Below are positions 8,608-18,105 of a stretch of 64,000 nt of DNA, piece after piece. Positions within the stretch are counted from its first letter, which is position 1. Each line of letters begins with the position of its first letter. The notes beneath the pieces are model-generated. The model saw only the letters and a list, made by a program, of their open reading frames with translations, had not been told where the DNA came from and did not search any database. The translations under genes and the position numbers were made by a program. The DNA is taken from contig SCVJ01000004.1 in NCBI GenBank assembly GCA_004322425.1, positions 27,690 through 91,689 on the forward strand. The letters run 5' to 3'. The DNA is from Chitinophagaceae bacterium (lineage in GTDB: Bacteria; Bacteroidota; Bacteroidia; Chitinophagales; Chitinophagaceae).

Positions 8608-9663
8608 ATGAAAGATAAACCCATCACAAAATCCCTAACTGATTTTTCTACTAAGCAATTTTTGGGCCCCACTTTTCATTGTATTGATGCACATACTTGT
8701 GGTAATCCTGTTAGGCTTGTAGCAAGCGGTGGTCCTGAATTAGCTGGGAATAATATGAGTGAAAAAAGGCAACACTTTTTAAAAGAATACGATTGGATAC
8801 GAAAAGGATTAATGTTTGAACCTCGTGGTCACGATATGATGAGTGGTAGTATTTTATATCCTCCTCATGATTTACAAAATGATTTCTCGGTATTATTTAT
8901 TGAAACAAGTGGCTGCTTGCCCATGTGTGGGCATGGTACTATCGGTACAGTAACAATTGCTATTGAAGAAAAATTAATTTTCCCAAAAACACCCGGAAAG
9001 TTAAGAATTGAAACTCCCGCAGGATTAGTATTGATAGAATATAAAATGCAAGTTGATAAAGTAGAAAGTGTGAAATTGACAAACGTTCCTTCGTTTTTAC
9101 ATTCAACAGAATTAGTTATTGATTGTCCGGTTTTGGGCGAATTGGTAATTGATGTTGCATATGGAGGAAATTTTTATGCAATTGTGGATGTACAGAAAAA
9201 CTTTAAAGGATTGGAGTATTACTCTGTTGAAAATTTAATTGAATGGGCAAGAATTTTAAGAAAATCTATAAATGCTAAATATGAATTCTGTCATCCCCAA
9301 GATGCAACTATTAAAGGGTGTAGTCATATTTTATGGACTGGTGCTGTGGTTGATCCTGCTGCTACAGCAAGAAATGCTGTTTTTTATGGTGATAAAGCTA
9401 TAGATCGTAGTCCATGCGGAACTGGAACTTCTGCAAGAATGGCGCAATGGTATGCAAAAGGGAAATTGAAAAAAGGCGATAAATTTATTCACGAAAGTAT
9501 TATCGGAAGTAAATTTATTGGGTCTATTGAAGATGAACTTGAACTTAATGGAATCAAAGCAATTAAGCCAGGAATACAGGGATGGGCAAAAATTTATGGA
9601 TATAACATTATTTCATTAAATGAGCAAGATGATCCTTATGCTTTTGGATTTCAAGTTATTTAA
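8608..9663 (+). CDS. 4-hydroxyproline 2-epimerase (proline racemase family)
   Basis: A 351-residue proline racemase-fold enzyme; the start is moved from the TTG of the track to the first ATG (MKDKPITKSL). Both catalytic cysteines are present: C107 in MCGHGTIG and C270 in SPCGTGTSARMA. Two cysteines mean an epimerase or racemase; the related trans-3-hydroxyproline dehydratases have Ser or Thr in place of the first. It would turn trans-4-hydroxy-L-proline into cis-4-hydroxy-D-proline, the substrate of the next gene, 13 bases downstream. It follows the BNR gene by 39 bases. Proline racemase activity cannot be excluded by sequence, but the context favours hydroxyproline. Confidence 0.87.
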   Translation: MKDKPITKSLTDFSTKQFLGPTFHCIDAHTCGNPVRLVASGGPELAGNNMSEKRQHFLKEYDWIRKGLMFEPRGHDMMSGSILYPPHDLQNDFSVLFIETSGCLPMCGHGTIGTVTIAIEEKLIFPKTPGKLRIETPAGLVLIEYKMQVDKVESVKLTNVPSFLHSTELVIDCPVLGELVIDVAYGGNFYAIVDVQKNFKGLEYYSVENLIEWARILRKSINAKYEFCHPQDATIKGCSHILWTGAVVDPAATARNAVFYGDKAIDRSPCGTGTSARMAQWYAKGKLKKGDKFIHESIIGSKFIGSIEDELELNGIKAIKPGIQGWAKIYGYNIISLNEQDDPYAFGFQVI

Positions 9664-9676
9664 TTTATAATTTATT

Positions 9677-10924
9677 ATGAATAAAGTTGTAATTATTGGC
9701 GGAGGAATTATAGGATTAAATTGCGCTTATTATTTGCAAAAAGAAGGTCACGATGTAACTGTTATTGATAGTGGCGATATTACCAATGGATGCTCCTTCG
9801 GCAATATGGGATATATTTCTCCAAGTCATTTTACACCAATTGCAACTCCGGGAATTATCAGTCAGGGGTTGAAGTGGATGTTGAAATCATCTTCCCCTTT
9901 TTATATCAAACCTAGGCTCAATATAGATTTGATTAGATGGGGAATGAGTTTTTGGAAAAGTGCAAATGCAACAAAGATGGCGGAGAATATTCCCCATTTG
10001 AATAACCTATTACAATTGAGTAGATCATTGATGGTGGATATTAAACAAGATTTATCTGATTCATTTGATATGATTGAAAAAGGTTGTTGGATGTTGTACA
10101 AGCAAAAAAAAACTGGCGAACATGAAAAACATTTAGCCGATGAAGCAGAGAAGATGGGATTAAAAACAATAATTTGTAATGCACAACAAGTACAACAATA
10201 CGAAACCCAAGTTGAAGTTAATGTTGCTGGTGGGGTACTTTATTTGGATGACTGTCATATTAATTCTAGAAAATTGATGCAAGGTTTGCATACTTATTTA
10301 CAAAATAAAGGAGTAACTTTTTATCTTAATTCTGAAGTAAAAAATTTCGAACGATCAGGTGATAAAATTTCAGGAGTCATAATTAATAACCAGTTACTAA
10401 ATTTCGACGAACTCGTGATTGCAAACGGTTCTTGGATGCAACAACTTTCAAAATCACTTGGATTATATGTCCCATTGCAGCCCGGCAAAGGTTATAGTAT
10501 TATGTATGATAATCTTGAAAACAATCTTCAATATCCATCAATCTTAGTGGATGATCGAACTGCTACAACTCCAATTGGAAAATGGTTGCGTATAGGAGGT
10601 ACAATGGAACTAAGTGGGCATAGCGACAATATTTTAGATAAGCGTGTGATGGCAGTTTATAATGCTTTTAATAAATATTATCCATCAATGAAATTATCTC
10701 AACCAGATATTAAAAAAGCATGGTTTGGTTACAGACCTGTATCTCCCGATGGCATGCCCTACATTGGAAGACATAAGAGTTTCAAAAATCTTGTATTTGC
10801 CGGAGCGCATGCTATGTTGGGTGTTTCTGCGGCTGCGGCCACCGGAAAATTAGTTAATGAAATTGTTTCTCATCAATCAACTACAATTAATATTGAAGCA
10901 TTTAATCCCGATCGATTTAATTAA
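9677..10924 (+). CDS. FAD-dependent D-hydroxyproline oxidase/dehydrogenase (DadA family)
   Basis: A 415-residue amino-acid oxidoreductase with N-terminal dinucleotide fold VVIIGGGIIGLNCAYYL and a conserved C-terminal FAD segment PVSPDGMPYIGRHK...AGAHAMLGVSAAAATG. It would oxidise cis-4-hydroxy-D-proline to delta1-pyrroline-4-hydroxy-2-carboxylate, feeding the DapA-like deaminase at the head of the cluster. Family members pass electrons to oxygen or to quinone; which applies here is not visible. This is the last gene of the same-strand run. A plain D-amino acid dehydrogenase (DadA) is the alternative, weakened by the neighbours. Confidence 0.86.
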   Translation: MNKVVIIGGGIIGLNCAYYLQKEGHDVTVIDSGDITNGCSFGNMGYISPSHFTPIATPGIISQGLKWMLKSSSPFYIKPRLNIDLIRWGMSFWKSANATKMAENIPHLNNLLQLSRSLMVDIKQDLSDSFDMIEKGCWMLYKQKKTGEHEKHLADEAEKMGLKTIICNAQQVQQYETQVEVNVAGGVLYLDDCHINSRKLMQGLHTYLQNKGVTFYLNSEVKNFERSGDKISGVIINNQLLNFDELVIANGSWMQQLSKSLGLYVPLQPGKGYSIMYDNLENNLQYPSILVDDRTATTPIGKWLRIGGTMELSGHSDNILDKRVMAVYNAFNKYYPSMKLSQPDIKKAWFGYRPVSPDGMPYIGRHKSFKNLVFAGAHAMLGVSAAAATGKLVNEIVSHQSTTINIEAFNPDRFN

Positions 10925-11006
10925 TAGGATTGTTGATGGGGGAGGATAAAGTCATAGTGCTTATTTTTACATTTACTTCTTAACCAATAGAAGTTTTTTA
11001 CTAAGT

Positions 11007-12605
11007 ATGGATTATTTTTCTAAAAGAGTTCCGTATCGCCAAACAAATTATTTCAATAAAATAGTATTGGATTATATTGATCAAAATCCAGCTTTAGATT
11101 CTTTATACTCATTTAGTCCTTCTTTATCGGGTTTGAAAAAAGCGTTGGATAATCGAAAAAATAAATCCGTCAATCGCAAAGTTTTAGTCGACGAGTTGAG
11201 AAATCAATATAAAAATGTTGAGATTTCGGATGCTGTTCATCGCAATATTGAATTATTACTGTCGGACAAAACATTTACAATTGCAACGGCGCATCAGCCA
11301 AATCTTTTTACTGGCCCACTTTATGTAATCTACAAAATTGTTCACGCTATTAAATTAGCTGATTTCTGTAAAACTACTTTTTCTGAAAATAATTTTGTAC
11401 CTGTTTTATTCCTTGGTACAGAAGATGCAGATTTGGATGAATTAAATCATATTTATTTATGCGGTGATAAATTGGTTTGGAATACAAAACAGAAAGGTGC
11501 CGTTGGGCGAATGAAAGTAGATGAAAGTTTGATTCAGCTAATTGATTTAATGGAAGGTCAGCTAACTGTTGAACCTTTTGGGAAAATTTTATTTGACTTA
11601 TTAAGAAAGTGCTATCTTCTGAATGCATCAATTGAAGCGGCAACGTTTTCGTTTATTCATTCGTTGTTTGCAGATTTTGGATTGATTGTTTTATTACCTG
11701 ATAATGCTGTGCTGAAAAAAGAAATGGTTGCTGTTTTTGAAGACGAACTTTTGAATCAGTCAGCATCTGTGCTTGTGAACAAAGCAACAGAAAGGATTCT
11801 TGAAAAAGGCTACAAGCTTCAAGTTCAACCTCGCGAGATAAATTTATTTTATCTCCAATGTGATATTCGAGAACGAATTTTGAAACAAGGAAATAAATTT
11901 ACTGTTCAAAATACAGCTATCAGTTTTTCAAAAGACGAATTGTTAAATGAATTAATAACATTTCCTGAAAAATTTAGTCCCAATGTAATCCTTCGTGGTT
12001 TATATCAGGAAGCCATTTTGCCCAATATTGCATTTATTGGCGGCGGAGGGGAACTGGCATATTGGTTGCAATTCAAAGATTTGTTTGACAAGTTCCAAGT
12101 TCCTTTTCCAGCGTTGGTATTGCGTAATTCATTTTTATTGGCTGAAGAAAAGTGGAATAAAAAAATTGCAAAACTGGATTTTAATACTGAAGATTTTTTT
12201 GCACAAGCATCGGAATTAATAAAGCGCAGAGTTGCACAACTCAGTACATTAAATTTAAAACTTACAGAACATCATTCGACTGTTGAGGACTTATTCACGC
12301 AAATTAAGAAGCAGGTAGAGCCTGTTAGCGCCTCACTGTTGCAACATGTGGATGCTCTTGAGAAAAAGAATTTAAAACAATTGTTAGCACTGGAAAAAAA
12401 ATTGATGCGGGCAGAACGTAGAAAATATGTAGAAGCTCAAAGGCAGATTGAATCCATAAAAAATTATCTTTTCCCCAATAATGGATTGCAAGAACGACAC
12501 GAGAACAGTATGTATTACGTTGCTAAATTTGGGAAAGATTTTATTCAACAACTTTATCATCATTCACTGACTGTTGAACAGGAGTTTTCAATTCTATTTT
12601 TGTAA
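11007..12605 (+). CDS. bshC: Bacillithiol biosynthesis cysteine-adding enzyme BshC
   Basis: A 532-residue match to BshC, the last step of bacillithiol synthesis, which joins cysteine to glucosaminyl-malate. Recognisable blocks are TIATAHQPNLFTGPLYVIYKI, PVLFLGTEDADLDELNH and the middle segment FIGGGGELAYWLQ, with a long helical coiled-coil near residues 400-490 typical of the family. It stands alone, downstream of the hydroxyproline cluster and convergent with purE, with 6 bases between stop codons. The other pathway genes in the window are bshB1 at about 31.8 kb and a bacillithiol transferase-like gene at about 21.3 kb. Confidence 0.92.
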   Translation: MDYFSKRVPYRQTNYFNKIVLDYIDQNPALDSLYSFSPSLSGLKKALDNRKNKSVNRKVLVDELRNQYKNVEISDAVHRNIELLLSDKTFTIATAHQPNLFTGPLYVIYKIVHAIKLADFCKTTFSENNFVPVLFLGTEDADLDELNHIYLCGDKLVWNTKQKGAVGRMKVDESLIQLIDLMEGQLTVEPFGKILFDLLRKCYLLNASIEAATFSFIHSLFADFGLIVLLPDNAVLKKEMVAVFEDELLNQSASVLVNKATERILEKGYKLQVQPREINLFYLQCDIRERILKQGNKFTVQNTAISFSKDELLNELITFPEKFSPNVILRGLYQEAILPNIAFIGGGGELAYWLQFKDLFDKFQVPFPALVLRNSFLLAEEKWNKKIAKLDFNTEDFFAQASELIKRRVAQLSTLNLKLTEHHSTVEDLFTQIKKQVEPVSASLLQHVDALEKKNLKQLLALEKKLMRAERRKYVEAQRQIESIKNYLFPNNGLQERHENSMYYVAKFGKDFIQQLYHHSLTVEQEFSILFL

Positions 12606-12611
12606 GTACGG

Positions 12612-13157
12612 TTAATCGAATCTATTTTCCCATCCTTCTTTTTTCAGCTTCTTCACTTTCTTCAAAACTTCTTTATTTAAAGTTGTTTTATAATCTGCAA
12701 TTTTTTTGGATATCGCTTCGCTAGAAGTACCAATAATTTCTACGGCTAAAATTCCGGCATTTTTTGCAGCATTTAATGCAACCGTGGCCACCGGTACTCC
12801 ATTGGGCATTTGCAAAATAGAAAGTACAGAATCCCATCCATCAATGCTATTCGAAGATTTGATGGGTACGCCAATTACCGGTAGCGGAGTTAAGGAAGCA
12901 ATCATACCGGGTAAATGTGCCGCACCACCGGCTCCTGCAATTATTACTTTTAAACCTCTACTTTTTGCTTTTTTAGCATACGTCATCATTCTTTCGGGAG
13001 TACGATGCGCCGACACAACAGTTACTTCCTGAGCAATACCAAATTCTTTTAAAATTTTTGCTGCTGCTTGCATAACACTAAGGTCACTTTCACTTCCCAT
13101 AATGATTCCAACTATAGGTTTTTTTGTAAAAGATTTTTTGGTAATTGCTTTAGGCAT
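12612..13157 (-). CDS. purE: N5-carboxyaminoimidazole ribonucleotide mutase PurE
   Basis: A 181-residue PurE that moves the carboxyl group of N5-CAIR to give CAIR in purine synthesis. The signature [11 protein letters not shown] binds the substrate phosphate, and SAHRTPERM and [11 protein letters not shown] hold the active-site histidine and loop. It lies 58 bases downstream of purK on the same strand, so the two successive steps are probably co-transcribed. A lysine-rich C-terminal tail ([15 protein letters not shown]) extends past the core. Presence of purK implies the class I (N5-CAIR) route. Confidence 0.95.
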   Translation of the reverse strand: MPKAITKKSFTKKPIVGIIMGSESDLSVMQAAAKILKEFGIAQEVTVVSAHRTPERMMTYAKKAKSRGLKVIIAGAGGAAHLPGMIASLTPLPVIGVPIKSSNSIDGWDSVLSILQMPNGVPVATVALNAAKNAGILAVEIIGTSSEAISKKIADYKTTLNKEVLKKVKKLKKEGWENRFD

Positions 13158-13215
13158 AAAAAATATTTGCTGTGTGAAAATAAAATTAAATTATTGAATT
13201 TTAAATTTCACTTGG

Positions 13216-14349
13216 TTAATTAGTATTAGGTAATGTTTTGGCAATTAATGTCCTCTTGATCTTATTTCCATTATACAATAAATCTTGTTTATCAATATTT
13301 AAAATAGTGACATGCCCCATTTTTCTTCCTGGCTTGGTTTGTTTTTTGCCATAAAGATGAACGAAGCAATTCGGAATTTTCAATACATCATTCAGCCCTT
13401 CATAATGAACAGCGCCTTGATGTCCTTCAGCTCCAATAATATTTACCATAATGGACGGCATTATAAAATTCGTATTTCCTAACGGATAATTTAAAATTAT
13501 TCGAAGTAGCATGTCGAACTGAGAACAATAATGCGCTTCAATAGTATGATGGCCGCTATTATGTACACGAGGTGCTGTTTCGTTTACAAAAACATTTTCA
13601 TTTCTATCTACAAACATTTCAACTGCAAAAATTCCAGGCGATTTAAAATTGCGAGCTACAGCCAATGCAATAGCTTCAATTTTATAGAGTGTCTGCTTTT
13701 GCAAATTTGAAGGACATATTTGATAGTCTAGCAAATTCAAATGCTGATCAAAATGCATTACCACCGGAGGGTACAAAGCTATTTCCCCGTTTTCATTAAT
13801 AGCTACTATTTGAGCTATTTCCTTTTCTATAGGGATAAATTTTTCTAAAATACTTGGTGAAAAAAAAGCCGTTGAAATATCTGCTTTGTTTTTTAATATT
13901 TGAACACCACGTCCATCGTAGCCACCTTCGGCAAGTTTTTGAACGGCTGGAAGAAAATCTATATTTTGTTCTAGCTCTTCTTTATTGTTAGTAATTATGA
14001 ACTCAGCGGTTGGAATTTGATGTGTTTGATAATATTGTTTTTGAAAAATTTTATTTTTAATTGTTCTTAATACCGAGGGTTTAGGAAAAATCTTTACACC
14101 CTCCTTTTCCAATTTTTCCAAAGCTTCCACATTTACATTTTCTATCTCAATTGTTAGTGCATCCAATTCTTTCCCAAATTGATACACAGCGTCAAAGTCT
14201 TTTATATCTCCTTTAATAAATTGATGGCAGAGGTGTGCTGCTGGACACTCTGCATCATTTTCTAAAACAAATGTTTCAATAGGATAGTTGGCGGCTGCTT
14301 GTAAAAGCATTCTACCCAACTGCCCTCCTCCAAGTATTCCAACTTTCAT
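13216..14349 (-). CDS. purK: N5-carboxyaminoimidazole ribonucleotide synthase PurK
   Basis: A 377-residue ATP-grasp carboxylase that makes N5-CAIR from AIR, bicarbonate and ATP. The N-terminal KVGILGGGQLGRMLLQAA is diagnostic, followed by ATP-grasp elements VQKLAEGGYDGRGV and FVNETAPRVHNSGHHTIEA. It is the first gene of a purK-purE unit and is divergent from hppD. Its ATG lies only 5 bases past a TATCTTTG promoter element, so the transcript may start at or almost at the start codon. Confidence 0.95.
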   Translation of the reverse strand: MKVGILGGGQLGRMLLQAAANYPIETFVLENDAECPAAHLCHQFIKGDIKDFDAVYQFGKELDALTIEIENVNVEALEKLEKEGVKIFPKPSVLRTIKNKIFQKQYYQTHQIPTAEFIITNNKEELEQNIDFLPAVQKLAEGGYDGRGVQILKNKADISTAFFSPSILEKFIPIEKEIAQIVAINENGEIALYPPVVMHFDQHLNLLDYQICPSNLQKQTLYKIEAIALAVARNFKSPGIFAVEMFVDRNENVFVNETAPRVHNSGHHTIEAHYCSQFDMLLRIILNYPLGNTNFIMPSIMVNIIGAEGHQGAVHYEGLNDVLKIPNCFVHLYGKKQTKPGRKMGHVTILNIDKQDLLYNGNKIKRTLIAKTLPNTN

Positions 14350-14354
14350 GTTCG

Positions 14355-14362
14355 CAAAGATA
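14355..14362 (-). promoter_or_regulatory. -7 promoter element for purK-purE
   Basis: The minus strand reads TATCTTTG, a perfect TAnnTTTG match. Only 5 bases separate it from the purK ATG, so the predicted start of transcription would leave almost no 5' leader. Confidence 0.5.
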
Positions 14363-14415
14363 AGTGCCTCTATTTTGGTAGCATCACATAATTAATTTGA
14401 CATAAAATATTTGAG

Positions 14416-14423
14416 TAACTTTG
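14416..14423 (+). promoter_or_regulatory. -7 promoter element for hppD
   Basis: TAACTTTG matches TAnnTTTG and lies 23 bases before the hppD start codon. A TTTG at 14396-14399 could be the -33 element, though its 16-base spacing is shorter than the usual 19 or so. Confidence 0.6.
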
Positions 14424-14446
14424 ATTTCAGAATTAATTAAAAAAAC

Positions 14447-15580
14447 ATGAGTATTCAAGTTGCTCCAAAAATAAATTCACAAGCACAAACTGATTTTCTG
14501 CCATTACTTGGAACAGATTATGTGGAATTTTATGTTGGCAATGCAAAACAAGCTGCACATTTTTATATGACTGCTTTCGGATTTCAAGCATTAGCGTATG
14601 CGGGTCCTGAAACAGGAATGAAAGAAAAAGCCAGTTTTGTTGTTCGGCAAAATAAGTTAACGATTGTTTTAACCACTCCCATACTAACTAATAATGAAGT
14701 TGCAGATCATGTGTACAAACATGGTGATGGAATTAAAACTATAGCGTTGGTGGTTAACGATGCAACAAGTGCTTGGGAGGAAACTACTAAGAGGGGTGCC
14801 AAAAGTTTTAAACTGCCTACGACATTGGAAGATAATAATGGAACCGTTGTTACTAGTGGAATACATATTTATGGAGATACTGTTCATGTTTTCGTGGAGC
14901 GTAAAAATTATCATGGAATATTTATGCCAGGGTTCAGAAAATGGGAAAATGAATACTTCAAACCAAAAGATACTGGGTTACTTTATGTAGATCATTGTGT
15001 AGGCAATGTGGGATGGAATCAGATGAATCCATGGGTAAAATTTTATGAAAACGTAATGGGGTTTAAAAACATTTTGAGTTTTGACGATAACGATATTTCT
15101 ACAGAGTATTCTGCTTTGATGAGTAAAGTAATGAGCAATGGAAATGGGTATGTAAAATTTCCAATTAATGAACCTGCCGAAGGAAAAAAGAAAAGTCAGG
15201 TTGAAGAATACTTGGAATTTTATCAAGGAGAAGGTGTGCAACATGTTGCTATGGCAACAAATGATATAGTAAAAACTGTAACGGAATTAAGAAATCGGGG
15301 AATTGAATTTTTGCGAGTGCCATCGTCTTATTATGATGATTTACTGGAACGTGTTGGAAGTATTGATGAGGATTTAACGCCTTTGAAAGAATTAGGTATT
15401 TTGGTTGATAGAGATGATGAAGGTTATTTGCTTCAAGTTTTTACAAAACCTGTGGAGGATAGGCCTACACTGTTTTTTGAAATCATTCAACGAAAAGGAG
15501 CCAAGAGTTTTGGGAAAGGAAATTTTAAAGCTTTATTCGAAGCAATTGAAAGAGAACAAGCCGAACGAGGCAATTTATAA
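14447..15580 (+). CDS. hppD: 4-hydroxyphenylpyruvate dioxygenase
   Basis: A 377-residue Fe(II) dioxygenase of tyrosine catabolism that converts 4-hydroxyphenylpyruvate to homogentisate. Two glyoxalase-fold halves are visible, DYVEFYVGNAKQAAHFYMTAFGF and VDHCVGNVGWNQMNPWVKFYENVMGF. Iron ligands are the His of DHCVGNV, the His of GVQHVAMAT and the Glu of LFFEIIQRKGAKSFGKGNF. The C-terminal GKGNFKALFEAIEREQ is the conserved helix over the active site. The next enzyme, homogentisate dioxygenase, is not in the window. A transpeptidase gene follows by 21 bases. Confidence 0.95.
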   Translation: MSIQVAPKINSQAQTDFLPLLGTDYVEFYVGNAKQAAHFYMTAFGFQALAYAGPETGMKEKASFVVRQNKLTIVLTTPILTNNEVADHVYKHGDGIKTIALVVNDATSAWEETTKRGAKSFKLPTTLEDNNGTVVTSGIHIYGDTVHVFVERKNYHGIFMPGFRKWENEYFKPKDTGLLYVDHCVGNVGWNQMNPWVKFYENVMGFKNILSFDDNDISTEYSALMSKVMSNGNGYVKFPINEPAEGKKKSQVEEYLEFYQGEGVQHVAMATNDIVKTVTELRNRGIEFLRVPSSYYDDLLERVGSIDEDLTPLKELGILVDRDDEGYLLQVFTKPVEDRPTLFFEIIQRKGAKSFGKGNFKALFEAIEREQAERGNL

Positions 15581-15601
15581 TCTTTATTGGATTCATATTT
15601 C

Positions 15602-16795
15602 ATGAAAATTTTATTTTGTTGCATTGTTTTCTTTTCTTGTACTTTATTTGACTTAAATAGTCAAGACTCAACTCCATTTAATTCAACTTTGCCATCATTC
15701 ATGGGATATCAAAAATCCCAACTTCGATCATCAGATGCAATTAATCGATTGACAGATACTTTAGAAAAACAGTTTGCAGCAAAGGGATTAACATGGCCTT
15801 CAAAGTTTGTTTACTTACGCAGTTTTAAATATGATGGACAATTAGAGTTGTGGGTTAAGAATGAAAGAAAGGAATCCTATAAATTATTTAAAACCTATAA
15901 AATTTGTGCATTGGCAGGAACGATGGGGCCAAAGAGAATGGAAGGAGATTATCAAGTTCCGGAAGGTTATTATTATATCAATGAATTTAATCCAAAAAGC
16001 AGTTATCATTTATCGTTGGGTTTAAATTATCCAAATACTTCAGATCAAATTTTGAGTGATTCATTAACTCCTGGCAGTGATATATATATTCACGGAAGTT
16101 GTGTAACGGTGGGCTGTATTCCATTAACGGATCCCCTTATTGAAGAGGTTTATACTATTAGTGCTTTTGCAAAAGAAATGGGGCAGGATTTCACTCCTGT
16201 TCATATTTTTCCTATACGGTTTAATGTTCCAAATAGTGTTGATTACCTTGAGAAAATTACAAAGAACGATGATGCATTGAAAGAGTTTTCAAAAACCTTG
16301 GAAGATGGGTTTATTTTTTTTGAAAAGCATAAACAGCTTCCAGTTATTATGATCAAAGAGGATGGGTCTTATATTGTGAATGAGGCATTGCCTAAAAAAG
16401 TAATTGTAAAAAATATTGAATCTGAGCCGGTCAAACAAAAATTAATTCAACATCGAGTTAGAAAAATAACGGCGTTAGCAAATATTGTCTATCAGTGGCC
16501 TACTTATCCCGGTGGTGGTGAAGCATTTATGAAATATCTCGATAAACTGGGTAAAGAGCTCGGAATATTATTGCCGGCTTCCAACAAAAAATTATATGCA
16601 CAAGTAGAATTCATAATTGATTATGATGGCGTGCCTGTAAATTTTAAAATATTAAAAGGATTAAATGGAGAGTTCAACGATGCTGTTATTACAAAATTGG
16701 AAACTACTATGCAAAATTGGTCTCCAGCAATTTTGCATGATAAACCTGTGGCCAAAAAATTAATTCAAACAATTTATATTTATACCTCACAATAA
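15602..16795 (+). CDS. Exported L,D-transpeptidase (YafK-like) with TonB-like C-terminal domain
   Basis: A 397-residue protein; the ATG giving MKILFCCIVFFSC is chosen because it starts a signal peptide. Residues 60-210 form a YkuD/YafK-type L,D-transpeptidase domain with the catalytic motif IHGSCVTVGCIPLTD (H164, C172), which crosslinks peptidoglycan or anchors proteins to it. Residues 295-397 (WPTYPGGGEAFMKYL...VEFIIDYDGVPVNFKILKG) resemble the periplasmic TonB C-terminal fold. It has no membrane anchor of its own beyond the signal peptide. It lies 21 bases after hppD and is convergent with the aspartate kinase gene. Confidence 0.8.
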   Translation: MKILFCCIVFFSCTLFDLNSQDSTPFNSTLPSFMGYQKSQLRSSDAINRLTDTLEKQFAAKGLTWPSKFVYLRSFKYDGQLELWVKNERKESYKLFKTYKICALAGTMGPKRMEGDYQVPEGYYYINEFNPKSSYHLSLGLNYPNTSDQILSDSLTPGSDIYIHGSCVTVGCIPLTDPLIEEVYTISAFAKEMGQDFTPVHIFPIRFNVPNSVDYLEKITKNDDALKEFSKTLEDGFIFFEKHKQLPVIMIKEDGSYIVNEALPKKVIVKNIESEPVKQKLIQHRVRKITALANIVYQWPTYPGGGEAFMKYLDKLGKELGILLPASNKKLYAQVEFIIDYDGVPVNFKILKGLNGEFNDAVITKLETTMQNWSPAILHDKPVAKKLIQTIYIYTSQ

Positions 16796-16797
16796 AT

Positions 16798-18060
16798 CTA
16801 TTGCATTAATGTTTGAACTGTTTCGATAGTTTTTTGTTGTAGCAATATATTTTTTCCAGCAGTTAATTGGCTAACTAATTCATCAGTATAATGACGTACT
16901 GTTAATAAGGTTAATCCTTTGGTTAGTTTAACTTCAAATTGCGATGCAGCAGCGGATGCCAATGTTTCAATTTTTTCTTTACTATCATCCAATACACAAA
17001 GAATACTAATAGCGCCATTCTGTGTTAGGTTTGGTTTGAGTTTTAATTTTTCAAGTAAAAGGAATAGTGCTGCAATTGGTTTTTCTTCAACAAATGAAAA
17101 ATCTTTTGAACTGAGTTCCATCATCACTTGATTTTCTTTTAATACAATTATTGGAGGCAAATTTTTTACAGGATGATTGTCCACAATAGTTCCCGGAAGG
17201 GTTGGGTCTAAAAAACATTTTACATAAAGTGGAATGTTTTTATTTTGAAGTGGCTTGATTGTTTTGGGGTGAATAACTTGCGCTCCATAATAAGCCATTT
17301 CAATAATTTCTGAGTAGTTCAAGTGTGCAATCGATTTGGCATCGCTGAATTGTTTTGGATCTGAATTCATGATGGCGGGCACATCTTTCCAAATAGTCAA
17401 GCTCTCCGCATTTAATAAATTTGCAAAGATTGCTGCTGTAAAATCGCTTCCTTCTCTTCCCAAAGTAGTGCTTTCATTTTCGTCAGTAGCACCAATAAAA
17501 CCCTGTGCGATGACGAATGGAGTTTTTTCAAATAGTGGAAGTATAGATTTTGTAATATGAGTATTTGTAATTTCCCAGTCAATAGAAGAATCTCTAAAAT
17601 TATTATCAGTTCGAATAATATCCCGAACATCAACCCACTTGTTTGCAATTCCAATTTCGTTTAAATAGTAACTAATAATTGTAGTGGAAAGTAGTTCTCC
17701 CACACATACTATTTGATCGTAATAATAATCGTATTGTCGTAAAGGATTATCGTGTAAAAGCCATTCCAATTCTGTAAAAAAAGTATTGAGTTGCGCTTCA
17801 CAACTTAAACTATGGGTTACTAATAGATTGTTTGAAAAATTAAGATGTTGTTTTTTAATCTGTTCAAAAAGGAGCTGGGCCTGTTCTTTGTTCCCATCAA
17901 AGAAGGCGTCTGTTAATTTTTCCAAGGCATTTGTAGTTTTGCCAAATGCAGAAATAACAATGATTGTTTTTTGTGCTTTATATTCTTGCAACAGTATTCC
18001 CAAATTCTTAATACGATCAACATTATTTACCGAAGCACCTCCGAATTTGAAAACTTTCAT
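16798..18060 (-). CDS. Aspartate kinase
   Basis: A 420-residue amino-acid kinase that phosphorylates aspartate, the first step towards lysine, threonine and methionine. The N-terminal KVFKFGGASVNN is the kinase signature; TTLGREGSDFTAAIFA and WKDVPAIMNSDPKQF form the aspartate and ATP pockets. The C-terminal 120 residues look like the paired ACT regulatory domains but diverge from E. coli LysC. There is no fused homoserine dehydrogenase. A TAACTTTA near-consensus -7 element lies on the minus strand at 18082-18089. Feedback control by lysine or threonine is likely but not readable. Confidence 0.9.
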   Translation of the reverse strand: MKVFKFGGASVNNVDRIKNLGILLQEYKAQKTIIVISAFGKTTNALEKLTDAFFDGNKEQAQLLFEQIKKQHLNFSNNLLVTHSLSCEAQLNTFFTELEWLLHDNPLRQYDYYYDQIVCVGELLSTTIISYYLNEIGIANKWVDVRDIIRTDNNFRDSSIDWEITNTHITKSILPLFEKTPFVIAQGFIGATDENESTTLGREGSDFTAAIFANLLNAESLTIWKDVPAIMNSDPKQFSDAKSIAHLNYSEIIEMAYYGAQVIHPKTIKPLQNKNIPLYVKCFLDPTLPGTIVDNHPVKNLPPIIVLKENQVMMELSSKDFSFVEEKPIAALFLLLEKLKLKPNLTQNGAISILCVLDDSKEKIETLASAAASQFEVKLTKGLTLLTVRHYTDELVSQLTAGKNILLQQKTIETVQTLMQ

Positions 18061-18105
18061 ACTAAAAGAAATTATTGGTTGTAAAGTTAAGTAAGCCAGA
18101 ATTCT

